Source of the DNA: Eleginops maclovinus
Lineage: Eukaryota > Chordata > Actinopteri > Perciformes > Eleginopidae
Assembly (NCBI RefSeq): GCF_036324505.1
Contig: NC_086370.1
Span: forward strand, 18,130,600-18,194,599
Direction: 5' to 3'
Length of the DNA: 64,000 bases
The notes under the pieces are model-generated. The model worked only from the letters and a program-made list of their open reading frames with translations, was not told where the DNA came from and did no database searches. The position numbers and the translations under genes were made by a program. Position 1 is the stretch's first letter; each line of letters begins with the position of its first letter. Of this stretch, positions 1-18,299 are shown in pieces.

Positions 1-3000
1 AATATATGTTTTAATGCATTGTACTTATAGTTAAATATTGCCAGTTATTGCTAATATAGTTTATCAAATGTTACTTTTGTACATTTACATACATACAGAA
101 AATGCTGCATTGCAGGCTTTGGAAAGGTGGTACATTTCCTCTAATCCAATCCATATAACAAAGCTAATGTGCCAACTGGTGAGTCTTCTAGTGGGGACAT
201 TAGCTATTCTACTCATGGCTGTAGCTTAAGCCTGTGGGAAGCTAACTACATGCAGAGAGGCGCTAGCGGCCTCAGCACCACGGCAGATGGGAGTCGTGAT
301 TTGTTTTTAATGTGACAACCGTGTGCCATCTTCTTGGAAGGGCCACCTGGTCTTGAATACTGACAGTGGAAGGTCAGAAGAGTTGGGAATCAGGTGTTGG
401 ATTATCACTTAGGACTGCAGATCACTACCCCAGCTGACTTTACATCATTTGCTGTATAATTTGAGCGTCAGTCATTAGTTTGTAGTCATACGGCAGTGAT
501 GAACGAAGGCTCTGATCTAAGGCGTACATGTATGGTGTGAATAGCCCTATTTACAGTTAGCACCTTTTTCTTCAATGCTGTGTCGATGGAGCAGATTATG
601 TGTCTCAAGGTGTGTTTCCACAGCAACAGTGGCAAAGCTGGGTTCAGAGAGTCTATTGTGAATCTTTTATGACAGACCTCATTACTCGGCCTGGCTCTTT
701 TGTGAGATCCCTCCTCAGAAAAAAGCATGGAAAGGTGGGACAGCTTCCAAAATCTTTTCATTGTCCATCCTCTTCAAAATCATGAACAAATACTGAGACT
801 CTGTGAAAAGCAGCTGTTCATTTGAAGTGCTGGTCTAAGTACTGTCTGTTCTCTGAAACAGTGTGCCATATACTTTGTACACTTGGTTAAAATATTAGAC
901 CAAAAGTATGTGGGTGTTATGTAAGTATAAAATAAGCTTGTGTCTAACAGTGTGTTGTATTTCACAGTACATTGACTATCCATCTGCTTGTCCTTAGTTG
1001 TAATTACATATCCTTCTTCATTGTCAACCCTCTTGAAAATAACGCACAACACTAAGACTCTTTGAAAGGCCGCCACTTCAAACCAACAATGGCCTTTGGT
1101 TGCTGTGCACCCGGAGCTGACCTTAAAAGTATGGTGCATGGCCTCAAATAGGAGCATGTTTGTTATCATTGAACTCACAAATAGAGATGGGGGAGGTAAA
1201 CAAAGCAGCCTCTGTATCATGAGAGCATTGCACTAACAAGAAAATCAGTGCATGAATGTACTCACTGTTGTATATGGATGAACAGATACTGTATATATTA
1301 GGGGTTTGTATGTATCTTTTCCCCAGATAATTTACCAAGTATTTAAATGTACATACAGATATAAAACACTGCACTGAAATACTAGCCTGATTCAGTAACA
1401 CATTGTTTTCACATTTTCAATGGTAAATGTGTGACAAAAAATAATGATATACCCAATCGTATCTAATGCAGCATCAGAACACCTCAGATATTGTCTCCAA
1501 CAACACAAACAATACTAAATGTGGCAGTATTTCTGGAAAACCTTCTAGCCAGTGTAGTTTTACTTCTCAAACACTGCAGACTGAGCCATGTTTACCTCAT
1601 TTTCTGTGTCTATTCAGTTTGGCTTCAGCAACCAGGAAGAGTTGGGCCACTTAAGAATTAGCATTACTGCGTAAGCTTTTCTCTTTTTTACTGCTCATAT
1701 TGAGACTGTGAATGTAAGGTTATGGTTTCAGGCATTGTTATAAATTATCGTCTGACATTTTCTTTGAGTGCGCGAAGCTTGAGGATGTGTTGAATCAGGC
1801 ATGTGATAAGAGAGATCAATTCATCTAACATTAGTAGAGCATATACTGTATATTGTAGATTGGTAGATGTAGTTTTCACTTTCACAATATGCACATCATA
1901 TGTGTAGCTAAAAAGGCAGAAGTGAAGACATTTAGAAACATTGAGTGGTAAAGATTGCTAGACTGAAACTAATGATACATTTTAATGAGAAAATCTTAGT
2001 TTGTTTAAAGGTAATCAAAACATTCTGTTTTACAATTAAATCAAAACTTGTGATTCACAAGATCATTAAGTGAACAGCAAATGCACAAAGTGTTTTTGTT
2101 TTTTTTTCCAGCTAGGAGGTAGGGTGTTTGTTCTTTCCACATGGTGCTATGCAATTTGGAAGACACATTGAATTAAGATCATTATCTAAACTGTGAGCTG
2201 CAGGGCGGGGACTCGCTTCACTTGCAAGATCTGTACACTGGGATGTGAACAAATGAGAAAGTTGTTTATTTTACAAAACATGTTAATATATCTTTATGTT
2301 GTTGTTTTGCTCCAGCTTAGGTGACATTACAACAGTTATCAAGCAATTCAAATACAATTTGGCCTCATGTGCTTCTTTAAAAAATGTCACCGAAACGGAA
2401 ACACTTGGCTTTTGGGAAAGAAGATTTAATTCAGGAATGGTGTACTAAACCAAAAATGTTTAGCAATCCAAACGTGCCTTCCTTCCAAATTGTGGTGTTG
2501 TACTTGAACAAATAATGGTATTTAATGAGTTTACAAATACTCTCAACCCACACATGCAGGAGAATCATCCTCAGCCATCTTAGCATTGTCTTTACCTCCC
2601 CCTACCTAATTTCAGATCCTTGCAATTCCTTCCAATCCCTCTTTGGCTGTCACAGATTTAAATTGGGGTTGGCATTCTGTGGCTGCCCTTGTTGCATTGC
2701 TCCTGTATAAGAACATGCCTGCGGTACTATGCCTTTCTGATTGGAGATCTTACTGTCGCCCGGCTCTGGCTGTATCAACAGTATAGAATATGCCTCACAT
2801 GTCACTCCAGGCTCTTGTCTGTGCCGCCGTCTCCAAAACCACATTGCTCTCCAGAGTTTCACTGTTACATCATCTCCTGAAGTGAATGGAGAAGAAAACA
2901 TACAAAACCGAAATTACTCTGCCTGTAAGTCGATAACACTTAAGGTCTTGAATGGATTTTTAAGGCTTTGGTGTGATACATTTTAAGAAAAGGGGAATAA

Positions 3001-5833
3001 GCTTTCCTAGTTTAACTGAAATAGGACTATATGTGATTTGGAAAGGGCTTATTACGCTAAATAATTCAGGAATTGTACTGAGACACAAGGGGTCTTTGTA
3101 TTTAACAGCTGCAGGTTTTGAATCCTAATTAGCAACTCACTGAAGTAATGTATGCATGGCGTGTTTGTGATATTTCTGAGACCTCAGCATCCAGACACTT
3201 TTCAATTAAAATGATGTTTCTCACTTTGAATGAACAAAATTAATCTGGGGCCAATCACAATTACTGAAGAAATAAAAACCAGTCATGAATGTGAAGACTC
3301 AAATTAGTGTTCTGTTACATACAGTATATTAATATTCCCATGAATCTGAAAAGGGTAATTGTCCTCACCTTTTGCCTTCTCATACTGACGTTGGAGAAAA
3401 TAGCAAAGGTGACTAACAACGTGTGACATCACGGTGTTAAACAATAAATCTACCGCAGATTTCATTCTGTAATAGCAGCTCTCAAACACTTCAGTATTCC
3501 AGAACAATAATGGATTTGTCACATCCATGCGGGGGAGCACAATATTATTAAGCTTAACAAGGCTTTATTTCTAGAGTGTCTCAAGTTGTCAAGTGTTCAG
3601 TTGTGCTGTGAACTGGGGCTGAACCACAAGTGGTGGGTTTGTTGTGCCTGGGGCTTCGACAAAATGCTGCATCCCAGCTGGTACACATCAACTAACCCAC
3701 ACTATGGTACTTGGCTTTGTTTCTTGGCCATTATGGCATCTGACAGATTTAGTCCGGAACAATGACTGCAGTTCAAGGAGCTGTCATTGCCCCTGAATGT
3801 CAAGGTTGTTCTTCAAGGCAGACAATAGTTCTCACCGTCAGGTTTTTGTTCAGGTCCAGAGAGAAATTATAATTATTGAAATGAATGGGTCACTCACAAA
3901 TTAAAGTATTTTGCAGATATTTTCTAATCAATCAAACAAAAGGAACACGCTAGGGATCTTTTGATGTTAATTTAAAAGGTAGGCTGAATTGCTGAAAGAG
4001 ATGTGTCAAGCTGTATCTCTTGTCAAAGCAAACCGTCTTATCGTGTTACTCGAGGATGTTTCAACGGCTAATGTAATTATCCATGTGAAAGAATCTGCCA
4101 TGTGGTATCTGTAAATGGATTCTTTTACACGTGGCATTGAGAACTGGAAATCTTTAGCTGAAATGATTTTACTGAAACATGGTAATAAAATGATGATTTC
4201 CTTACCAGTTAATATACACAAAATCTCTAAATTCTACCAAAATAATACTGTTCAGAGTTCACTTTCAGAAACACTCGCACATGTTCCCCCCGCCCACGCA
4301 GAGTTCCCTTTCATCTCTCTGCTTCTGCTTTTTGTTCACTTTATGCCTAAAGTGGTCCCTAAGGCTCTGCGTTGAGCATTGTAGCCTTCATTTTTTTCCA
4401 AATGTTGCTTTGTTCCACACCTGCAAACAATCGCACACAAAGACACACATTTCCTACACAGGCCCTCCAGTGTTTTGTTGTGCGACATAGTAGTGAAACT
4501 CTTCATTTCTTCTCTGCCTTTATCATATTTGAAATGCGATCAGGCCCAAATACAGTGCTGTAACAAGCCCACCATGAAATAAACCAGTTAATGTTGCTCT
4601 TTGAGAGCGAGGCGTGGCATTTCGACCGTTGAGGTAAATATTGTTGTTGCACTGGTTTGGTTCTAAACAACTTTGATGAGCTAAATCTGGGAATGAGAGG
4701 AGCATTAAAATCAAATCATGCTTCTTCTGAGGTTAAAGGATTGATTGGCAGCTTTTGATGCATCGCTCTGCAGCAGCCAATATTGATGAGCGTAGTGTTG
4801 TTGAGTAAAAATGCTGCACATTTACGCCACTTATATGTTGATACATCAGTCTTCATTGCTTTGCATGGAAGGGATTCATTTAGATACTAATGGTAGCAAT
4901 TTGCCGGAAAGGGCATGCATTAAGATGTTAAGCATGACAGATATCAAATGTGTGTAGTCTTGTGAAAGGTGTAGGAACTTCATAATGAGATGGAGGGTTT
5001 ATTGTAATTCCAGAGTGGGTAATTTCTACCTGCGCTGAGAGGTTTCAGGTCACTCAGTGCATTTACATGCACTTAAGTGACCAAATTTAATGATATATAA
5101 ATGTCATGTTAATGACAAAACAGTGTTATATATAATCCTGGTTTTGTCCTTGAAAGAGCAGATTTATTTGATACTGTCAAAGACTAGGTGGTGAAAGTTT
5201 AGCTGTGACAGCAGAGTGCTAGAAAAGGCGTGTCATATTATTCATATTGTTCCATTCAATGTCTCTCTTAAACCAACACTTTCAAGTAACCTTTGAATGT
5301 TAATATAAGGTTTCAACTATTGCATTTTTTTACATTTCCAACAGTAGAAGCATAGTTAAGATTTTACAAGTGTGCCTGAATTTTTTGAATCTTAACATCC
5401 AGTCTCACTGTTAAACATTTCTGTTCAGTGTCACTTCAGAGCCTTTTCTCTTAGTAATAATTAGTAATCAGTATTTATGCAGTTGACTCTCTGCTGCCAG
5501 ATTCTGACAGGTAACACATTTGTTTCAGCAAACACTGGCCCCCATTTATTTTGGTTCTACATTTTCACTTTCAAAATCTCTGAAAATGAGAACGGCCAAT
5601 GGAGTATTATGTACTACAGCATTTTGTATAGTATGCGCAATTTTTCTCAAGGTTCATTCTAACATCAAATGTAAAATAAAATCAGCTTGTATATGCAGTA
5701 GACATCTCTGTGAAGCAGGATGTCTTAACGTGATACTTGGACTGCCTGACATGGACTGTTGTAAGATTTCAATGAATAACAACACTCTTTTCCTCTTTCC
5801 TCTCTCTTTCTCTTAATATTTTGTTCAATGCAG
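1..5833 (+). other. intron of grid1 upstream of the first exon in the window
   Basis: No exon with acceptor, donor and GluD1-like reading frame was found here. The sequence is AT-rich, and its short open frames have no recognisable family. A weak diverged duplication of about 55 bp (758-815 versus 1015-1070) is the only internal structure noticed. The stretch is inferred to be intronic because the first visible exon starts in mid-protein at phase 0. Confidence 0.7.
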
Positions 5834-5887
5834 GCTGTGGAAACCAACCTGGCATCCAAGGACAGTCACTGGGTCTATGCCAATGAG
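5834..5887 (+). CDS. grid1: grid1 exon 1 in window: amino-terminal domain segment
   Basis: This 54-bp phase-0 exon follows an acceptor (ttcaatgcag) and precedes the donor gtgagg. It encodes 18 residues, AVETNLASKDSHWVYANE, which match the GluD1 amino-terminal (LIVBP/periplasmic-binding-like) domain; the SKDSHWV core is typical of delta receptors. By counting back from the stop codon it begins near residue 237 of a protein of roughly 1010 residues. It is very short, so the assignment rests on sequence match, splice sites and the phase fit to the next exon. Confidence 0.9.
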
Positions 5888-8800
5888 GTGAGGCCAAACA
5901 CAAACACACTTGTATGCACCTGAGTGAATACAGACCTCACTTTGTCTCTGTCAACAAGGTCTCACATGCTGCCAAAACACACACAAACACATGAAAACCT
6001 ACAGTGCTCTCCCTCTGCACATATTCACATTAATATAAATAAGCAACACATGGTCTGCTTCTGTTCTTTATTGGCTGACTGGTGGACTTGGCCTTTATTT
6101 GATATTGCATAATTGCCCTTCCTTTACTGTTAAGGTAAGTGCGCCTCCTCCCCTTCACTCGTCTGTCTGACATTGACCTAAATGGTCTTCTAAAGTGGCT
6201 GTAACAGCACAAAATCCAGGTGCACTTTGTGAATACAGAACAGGGGACTCGGCCTTTAGCTTTAGTGCCTCAGCGCTGCATTTTCATTGATTCAATTTGA
6301 TTTGGAGATAGGGGCGAAGACACAGGATTCTCACAAATACTAAAAGCTGTGGGTGAAAGACATTAGATAAAAGGTTTCACAGACTTCATTTACCTGGAAT
6401 ATTAGACACTTTCTGTCAGACAAGCAAACACAAATACACACACGTATTTAAATGTCATCTCCTTAAACAAACATCTGAGCACATGTTCAACATCTGAAAC
6501 ATGAGACATATTGATTGGTAATCCATGGAGCATGAATAATGAGTATATGCTGCGCAGGCAACTAGGTTTTATAAGCAACATTTGGTGTTTTTTTATTAGC
6601 TTTTGTATTTCTTAGTAGCAAATGATCCATTGTTACAAAAGGTTAAAACACATACTAACACACCTTGGACTTCAAATAAAAAGTAATTCATTTGTTTTAA
6701 TTCTCTATTTATCAATTCAGTTTGCAGCCTTTCAGTGTGTTTCAGTAGCAGATTAGAAATGTGTTTCAGTAATGATTTTCAAAAGTTAATAAGGTTCAAT
6801 GTGTTGAAAACCTTTTGGTATGTGGAAGCCTAAATTACCTCATTTTCGAGTGTAATGAGTTTTTATAGAATAACTAACTCCCTTGTATGTTTGAATCATT
6901 TTTACCCAGCATTCAGAATACACATAAATGGGGCAGTCTGCGAGCTAGTTCAGGCAGTCAACTCGAGTGCCAATGATACATTCGCACATAACGCCCCTCG
7001 TCACACTTGCAACCAACCAAACAAGTCTCCTAATCCGGCGCTCTATTTAAGCTGTTGGATCCTCCTACCTCTGCCCCGCTAATGCTGCTGCTGCTACTGC
7101 TGCTTCCACGCTGCTAATGTGTTCACCTCGCCTTTGCTGCTGCTGCTGCGTTCACGTTGGCGATGCTCGCCTGCCCCACCACCACCCCAGCTCCTCCCCA
7201 GCTTCCACCTGTAAGCTCGGGGGATAGTTATCTAATCATCACTCAATGTTCTATGTTAATATGTGGAGCGATGAGGCCCGAGCCTAGACACCAAGCTCAA
7301 TCTATATACTGTTTCTAATAAACATTAATGAAACACATGAGTTTTCTGACTGTACTAAAGTATTGAAGATCAACAGCTAATGAGACCTTACTTTCTTTCA
7401 AAGTGTGGCCCCTTAAGTCATATTATTTTGTTGGTACGTTAAAGGAGTGTCAAACAAGATAATAAGATAGAGACTGTTATTCTTACTTTGAAACAGTACA
7501 ATACTCATGCATGCCTCTCAGTCAATTAGTACAGACTTCTAGCAAGACATTAGCTCTAATTGCATCCAACTATGGGAACATATGAACTAATAGCATGTTA
7601 ATTTCTCTTGCGCTCTCTTAATGGTTGATGTGATGTGGCTTACTGTAGTTATTTCTCCTGGTAACACATTTAAAGGGAAAGAAATAAGCCTGCCTGGTTG
7701 TATCTTTGAAATATGAAACATATACCCATCCCTTTTCCAAAGTTTTTTCCCATTTTGTTTTCCTCTTCCTGTCATTTTTGATTATCTTTTCCATTCCTCT
7801 CTGTTTCATTTCCTTTCAATCCATCACCAGAGATAAACTGCACTGACAATTGCCTTGAAAGGAGAAAATAAGACATACATGTTGAAATAGCTAACGATAA
7901 AATTCAATTGCTGCTCATGCCGGCCTAGATTTCTCTAAAGACATTGTCCTCCAGTGAAGAGGAAAAAAGAAACCTGAAAACTTGAGCAACTTCCTTGTGC
8001 CCCTTTTGCTTTAATCCTTTTTTCCTCAGCAAGCCTGTTATACTTCTTTCAGCAACAGTCACCATGTACATTGAGTCGAGGCTTATGTGTGTAAAAGCAA
8101 ATGATTAATCCACATGTCTTGCTGGAGGAAGGAGATTTAAAGGAAACCAACGTGCTTCCATTGGCTTTGATTTGATTTCTTAGAAGCTCCTAACATGGCT
8201 GGTCTCACAACGAATGTGCAAAAAGATTTACATTTATTCAACACGTCAGATCACATACAGTGACTATCAGAATGAGACTCAGATATTTATATTTTACAAT
8301 CTTTTTTTACTTGCAACAGATATTAATGATTGTTCTTTGGCAGCCTCTATTGGTGAATTATGTACCCTTACTACAGACTCAAAATGTACCAGACAGTGAT
8401 TCCTGCATTCATGGAAATCCTGTTAGCCTGATCAGATGTAGTCCAGCTGTATCCAGAGACCCTGCAGGGAAAGAACAGATTTCCATGTTACCTTTTGCTC
8501 CTGTACGCATCAACAGTCCCTGCGCACAGTTGCTCCTTTTCAGCTGTGTGGTCATGACTGAGTTGTGACATTCATTTTAACCAGGTGTTGTTGAACCTGA
8601 CTGCCGTCTGTTTACCCCATCAGCTCCCCAAAGACTCCTACCCTCCTTCATACCCTGCACAGTCAGTGAAGTTTCACATTTTATTCAACCCTCGCGACAA
8701 TGCTATGCTGATCTGCCACCAGCAAGAACATTTGGCACAATGAATGTAGCTGTCAAAATAGAAATGAAATAAGAGCACAGAGTGTAATGGATAGAGAGGG

Positions 8801-11800
8801 ATTATGGTGATGAGTGAGTATATTTATAAATCAGGAAACAATAAGGTATGATAGATGACACATGCATTAGAGTAGACACAATTACCTACAGCAACTTTCA
8901 TATCTGAGAGGAAGCTGACTGAAATAGGTTAAAAGCATTTGATCACACATGGCTGTACTGCTGTTTAGTAAAATGACATCACAGAATCAGGTTTATTGCC
9001 AAGTACGTTTACGCATACAAGGAGTTTTCTTTGGCTTAGCATGACCTTTAGTGTGGGTAAAGTATTTCAATAATGCATTCCCGTAGCATTTGTTTATTAG
9101 TTTCCACAACGGATTTCAAGTGATGTCTCATTGCAGATCCAGAACATTATAAAATGGTCATGTGTTTTTAACGCCTTTTTAATGAAATCACAATTTCTCA
9201 GTTCAGAAACCATTAACTTTTCTCTCAACAAACTTTTCCTCGGTGTCCAACATTTAGTTTGACTCAAATGCAATTTAAGGCCAAAGGAGTGGGTTTGAAT
9301 AGCACACAGTTCACAAGCCTGCAGGATATGAAACTTGTTCAACACACAAATAACCAACATAACATTTAGAGAGTAAAAGCATTGAAACGTGGTGCAGCTT
9401 GATATGAGCAGGAGGACATGGGGATGACAGGCAGCGGTGCATTTCTTTTTTTTTTCCCCAGCTACCGGCACACAGAAGGTTGGCTGCCTCTGACACTGTC
9501 TAGTGGACTCAGATGGATTGGGAGAATTTGTTGTTGTTTTTTTTCTCTACAAAAGCGGGACGCTGACACCTCAGAATGTTTGATGGATTAGGTGGCTGTG
9601 CCTGCTCTGACAGAAAGAGTTGAGGAGGACAGTCATGATATGACTGATGTCTTGGGTAACTGCCCGTCAAGCAACTGAGATGGAACCCCTTTTGTTCTGA
9701 CGCAATCTCTGCGCAGCCAGACTATGGGGAAGGATGGTGGATTACTGAAAAAGCCACTTACGAGAAAAAGAAATATTTCATTTTTCAATCAGGTTATTGA
9801 TTACTCAAAGTACTGTATAACATTGCATTCATCAAAACCTTTGGCCTTGCTGTTCTGATCTTTTGAACCATTAAACAAAATGAGAATCTATGCAGAAATC
9901 CAATTCAGATGTCAAAAAATGATGTACTAACCCACAAAGGGTGACCACAGGAGACATCGCGCTTCATGGTCATAAATCTAAAGGACCAGGCTACTCCCTG
10001 CACTAACCACCTTATCTAAATGTTATAGCAGTTACAGTCATTTTATGTCACTGAGGTTATGAGGTGGGCAATCCAATTCACACACAGCATGTTTCATTGA
10101 ATAAGGAGTACTGCAGCGCTAGGATGCATGCTCCATCATAGCAATGCAATTCTAAACACCTACTCATATAGACTAGACACCTACTCACAATAATGGGATG
10201 ACTTGCAAAGTTGCATTGTATTGTAAACAACGTGCAATAGTTAGTTAGCCATTTCACTTGCATTAGAGATGTCCTGCACTAGTTAAACATCCTATATCAT
10301 CTAGAGTGTTATCAGTCACAGTATTGTCTTACATCTGTGTCCATATTTTTGTACTAAAGCTGGATTAAGAACCTCAAACCTTGCACAGAGATGGTTGACG
10401 ATACAAATATGCTTAAGTAGATGTGGATCAAACTGTGCAATATTGAATTGTATATCCTCCTGCTCAAACCAAATGCAATAGGTATTTCCTTCATTTCAGT
10501 TTCGTGTAAGTCCATTCATTTGAGGCAACAATGACCTGTCAGCAAGTGGAGTTAAACAGATGGACGTCCATATAATTCATTAAAAGCAAATGTTTTTACT
10601 GGTAGTGCTTGACAGTATCATTTATAAAGCCCAATAAAACCTTATATTAATAATCATTTTGCATAATGTACAAGTTTGAAGATTAATCTATCATAAAGTG
10701 ACTGAAGTGCTGCCCTTAATGCAGGTCTCTTTAATGCTAATGCCATACCAAAGTTATTATTCTTCTACTGTAGGTCAACCTTTATTATGTATCTAGTCTT
10801 TACATTTAATTTCAGATCCTCCTGCTTTTAAAGACATACTTGATGCATGCTCTACAGTTATACAATCATTGTATTTAGGTGCATGCAGTGTTGTTGAACA
10901 TGTAATAGCTCTAGTAGAAACGTTTTAAATATATTCAATGAAAGTCATTATTCAAGCCCCCGTGCATTTGATAAATACTAATTGCAAATTGGGGATGGAT
11001 GTACGTCATGTTCTTAATACACAATATCACAGCAGTGCCTCCTACATGTTTTTTCACATGAATGATGTGCTGTATTTGTACCGCTGGACAATGTGCTGGG
11101 AAAAACAAGTCATTATCCAGTGTTTGCTCTCTTTGCGGTATTCAGTATTCTTTTTGATTCCAGGTATAATACTTCATAATGATACATTTTCAACAATAGA
11201 GCTCTGCCTGAAAGGGATGGTATTGGTTTAATTGCAAAACACTTTAATTATAATTTCTTTAGTTTGATGAGTGAAGCTTCAATTTGATATATGTTTTTAA
11301 AATAACAACTAAGATCATTTGATTCAGAGTATCACAATTCAGCAGAGGCTTGTGTTAATTCATTTTTCGTTATGTTTCATTTTTTCTCCAATGGAAAAAG
11401 ACACCAATTATTCGGTTCTATCAACTGGATAATCACGTAATCATTACGTTATTTTTTGCCTAACTAATTAGCTTTTTCTCAACAATACACTAAAGTACTA
11501 AACTAAAATACTTTTATAGCCTAGCCAAGTACAGCTCAAATTAATGTCATATGCACTGTGCTTTGCTCTTCTTCCCTGACTCCCATTACTCCTCAATTTA
11601 CTTGCCTGCAGCTTCTAAAAGCACCTTAACTTCTAATTAAATCCCTGTCATCATTACCGGTAATCTTTTTTATTTATTTCTAGTGAAAGATTAATGACAT
11701 TGACTAAGCAGCACAAAGAGGATACTCTGTCATATCAACTTGATTTGTGAATGTCTTGGTCATTGGTTGTCATTGAAACATGGCCGTGCTGTTTGCACTC

Positions 11801-14022
11801 TTTCAGAAATGTGTGTGGGTTACCTCCATGGTGCTTAACACCTGAAATGATTGTATAAGTCAGACTTATAAAGCTTGTGCTTAGATAAATAATGATTCTG
11901 TAATGCAGAATCCATTGTAATGAGTCCTTGATGTAACAGTATTTTGTGTTCTCACATATTTCCATATTTATATTTATTACATTTTGTTGGAATATAGTGC
12001 AGGTGAAATGTATAATAACGTCTGCGCATTTTAACTCAAACAGATAAGAAAAGCACATCATCCATGTCCGCACGCTCAGGGCCATTGTTTGGTCACGTTC
12101 TGACATCAAGTGTCACCCATGATGGTGACAGAACTTGGACTGGGTGGCACTGGAAGTTATTAACTTGGACGTGAGGGTTCAGCTCTCTGAACCATGCAGC
12201 ATAATTCATCTGATTAATGTGTCTTGGCAACTCATGAATATTCATAATTTTTCACCTGACTGCGTCAGAAAAAGAGTCTGAGGACAAAACTAAATGAGCT
12301 AGAATCAGATGAAGAGTGGTTTATTCACGCAGTACACAGATTCAACATCTGAGAATCCTCTGGAGAAAAAAAAAAAGAAGCATTGAATCAAAACAGTTGG
12401 CGCAACATAAATGCGTAAAATACAAATGTACAAAGAAAATACTATGCAAGGGAATTTAAAAGCAGTTCAAAAGGTGTTGGACAGATACAGTGAAAATGTA
12501 AGAAGGACCCAGACATAAGACAGGGGAAATTAACTGTGAGGGCGGACAGATAGCAGCCGATACTTCAGAGAGGTCGATGCAAAAGAGAGAGATCAAAACT
12601 TCCGATTACGATAATAGATAGTAAGCATGGGTTCAGGCATGTGTGGTTAAAGATAATATCAACCCAGAGATGCTTCAGTTTTGACCCGTCAGTGACCTTA
12701 CAGCTTTATTGTCAGATAGTATATGCACCGAACATTTCCCAGGAGACTCACTGTCTGCCTCTGCATTGAACACTGTCCTGCTCTGGAGACCAACAGGCAT
12801 CTCAATGTCTCATGAATATTGATCGGCCCCTCCACACATGCATCCACTCATGGGAGAGGGCCAAGGGTCACCTGCACAATTATTGTGAAGGATATACCAT
12901 AAATGTTCATTGATTTGTCTTATGTTGAATAGAAAAATAATTGAGTTTGATAGATGCTGAATTATTTACAAATAAAACGTGAACATAGCAATTGATCAAA
13001 ACGTACCTGCCTGTGTCCTTAGGACTAAGGTATCAGGGCTCGATAGTTATGACTGCAAGGCTGCCATTGGAAAAACAGCAAAGACCAATAAAATAACCCA
13101 AACTATTTACTTAAAAAATATATATATTACCCACGTTCTGATGCTTCACAATCCTCTCTTCTGAAGTATCTGACAGTGGATTCAGCTGTCTAAGTGGGAC
13201 AAGAACAGATTGGTGGTCAGTAGAGAAGATGAACAAGCAGATGTCGGTGTCACTTGAGGAACCTACAATCTAGGACTCAAACACTGAAGGGCTAGCATAT
13301 CTCTGTTGGGAATCAGCACAAAGGTCCAGAAACCAAAATGTGAAAGAGAGAACAGATGAACTAGCAACCGGTGACTTGCTGGTGTACTTTGAGTGACCTG
13401 TGAACAACGTGTTTAGTATAGCTGGAATTGAGGGTGAACACCTTCAAAAGATAATATTTAGAATGTAAATGATCAGATAATACATTGTTTGGCTACTTTA
13501 AAAAACATGGTATTCTTGCAACAATAAGATGATATGTAACTGCAATGTGTTGGGATTAAATGGCAACCATAAATCCAATTTCTGCAACCAATGACTCAGA
13601 TGGTTGAAGTTATTGAATAAACCAATTTCTTGGACAGGTATTATGTGTGAATAAAGATTGATCATCCAGGTTTATATACTTCAAACAGCAACATAGTACA
13701 TTTTCATCTTTTAAACCCTAATCAGTTGTATCCATTGTACTTTTTAGGACAATCTTTACTATACCTAGTTTTCTATCTTTACTGCTCTGTAGTCCCCAAT
13801 GCGTTATCTCTATTTAAATGGTTAAGAACCAGACACAGCCATTGCAAACCCCTCTTACCCCTTTCCCGCCAAACAAGTTCCTGTTTAGGATCCGTGATTG
13901 GGCTGAGGTTTTGTTGAACATACATTGTCAGGATTCCCCCCAGAAAAAAGAACCACTCCCAAACTCTACACTGAAATCGATGGAATATTTGTTGAACTCA
14001 ACCCTGTTTTTTTCATTATCAG
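5888..14022 (+). other. grid1 intron (about 8.1 kb)
   Basis: No coding exon was recognised. The intron contains a short CTG/GCT-rich stretch near 7083-7149 and otherwise AT-rich sequence. The longer open frames (for example 9097-9471 and 11735-12109, minus strand) have no recognisable domains and are taken as chance. Confidence 0.75.
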
Positions 14023-14196
14023 GAGGTGAGTGATGCAGACATCATGGAGCTGGTGCACAGCTCTCTGGGGCGGATGACCATCATTCGTCAGGTCTTCCCG
14101 TTGTGGAGAGACACCAACGTTCGCTGTATGAGGAACAACCATCGCATCTCCTCCCTGCTCTGTGACCCGCAGGAAGGCTATCTGCAGTCCCTAGAG
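14023..14196 (+). CDS. grid1: grid1 exon 2 in window: amino-terminal domain segment
   Basis: This is a 174-bp phase-0 exon with acceptor ttcattatcag and donor gtaaag. It encodes 58 residues beginning [18 protein letters not shown] and including [19 protein letters not shown], a strongly conserved delta-receptor stretch of the amino-terminal domain. This extracellular domain is the one that contacts cerebellins in the GluD family. The open frame continues a few codons past the donor, but the next exon resumes the family sequence directly after the LE codons, so the splice site is well supported. Confidence 0.95.
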
Positions 14197-17602
<3,406 letters not shown>

Positions 17603-17722
17603 GGACGGATCAGTGGCCTGACAGGAATGATGGACTTCCGAGCTGAAGGCTCTAATTCCCATGTGCAATTTGAGATTCTTGGAACCAGCTACAGTGAGAC
17701 ATTTGGGAAAGATGTAAAACGG
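17603..17722 (+). CDS. grid1: grid1 exon 4 in window: end of amino-terminal domain
   Basis: This 120-bp phase-0 exon has acceptor ttgctacag and consensus donor gtgagt. It encodes 40 residues: [18 protein letters not shown], then [25 protein letters not shown] and the [15 protein letters not shown] block are diagnostic for GluD1 and lead from the amino-terminal domain toward the linker. Confidence 0.95.
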
Positions 17723-18299
17723 GTGAGTCCAGAATATGTTATGTTCATTTTTTGTTAAGGACACTTCAGGGGACACTGACGATTAACATTTTGATACAGA
17801 TTATCCTATGGGTACATCAGGTAGAATAATATGAAAATGGAGAATGACTTGCTAACTTTTTTTGTTGTTACCTTAGTCTTCAGTAACTCAGATTGTTTTC
17901 TTCTTTCAGTGTGTCAGAAAGAACCATGTAGCTGTTCTATTTGTTAGAGTAATGTATTCCGCAGCAGGGTGTCCCACCTTTCTCATTTCAGAAAGCTAAG
18001 GGACTGTGCCATATCTCAGTTATCTACTGTATGCATTAGACCACAGACCATTCGACTGAAGCCTCTGTACAGAACTTTACTCAGAAGCTTTTTGTTGGAA
18101 GATGCGCTTTTGCACAGACTTACATAACTGTCCATTATGTAGGTGTTTCAGGAACAGCAGGTACTGTGAAACTACTGATGGAAAAAGCTTTTCTAAGACA
18201 TTCTCTCAATGTGGCCACTTACTGTGTAAGGAGAAAAATAACAGGGAAATGAAACTATTTCTCAGTTTTTTCTCAGAGCCCCATTGCAAAGTGTAAGTA

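Noticed and set aside
780..1401. Minus-strand frames of 146 and 85 codons
   Set aside because: No recognisable domain, AT-rich intronic composition and no splice or promoter support.
12290..13440. Possible LTR: minus-strand AATAAA at 12320-12325 followed by moderately GC-balanced sequence
   Set aside because: No paired LTR, primer-binding site, polypurine tract or TG...CA ends with target duplication could be identified.
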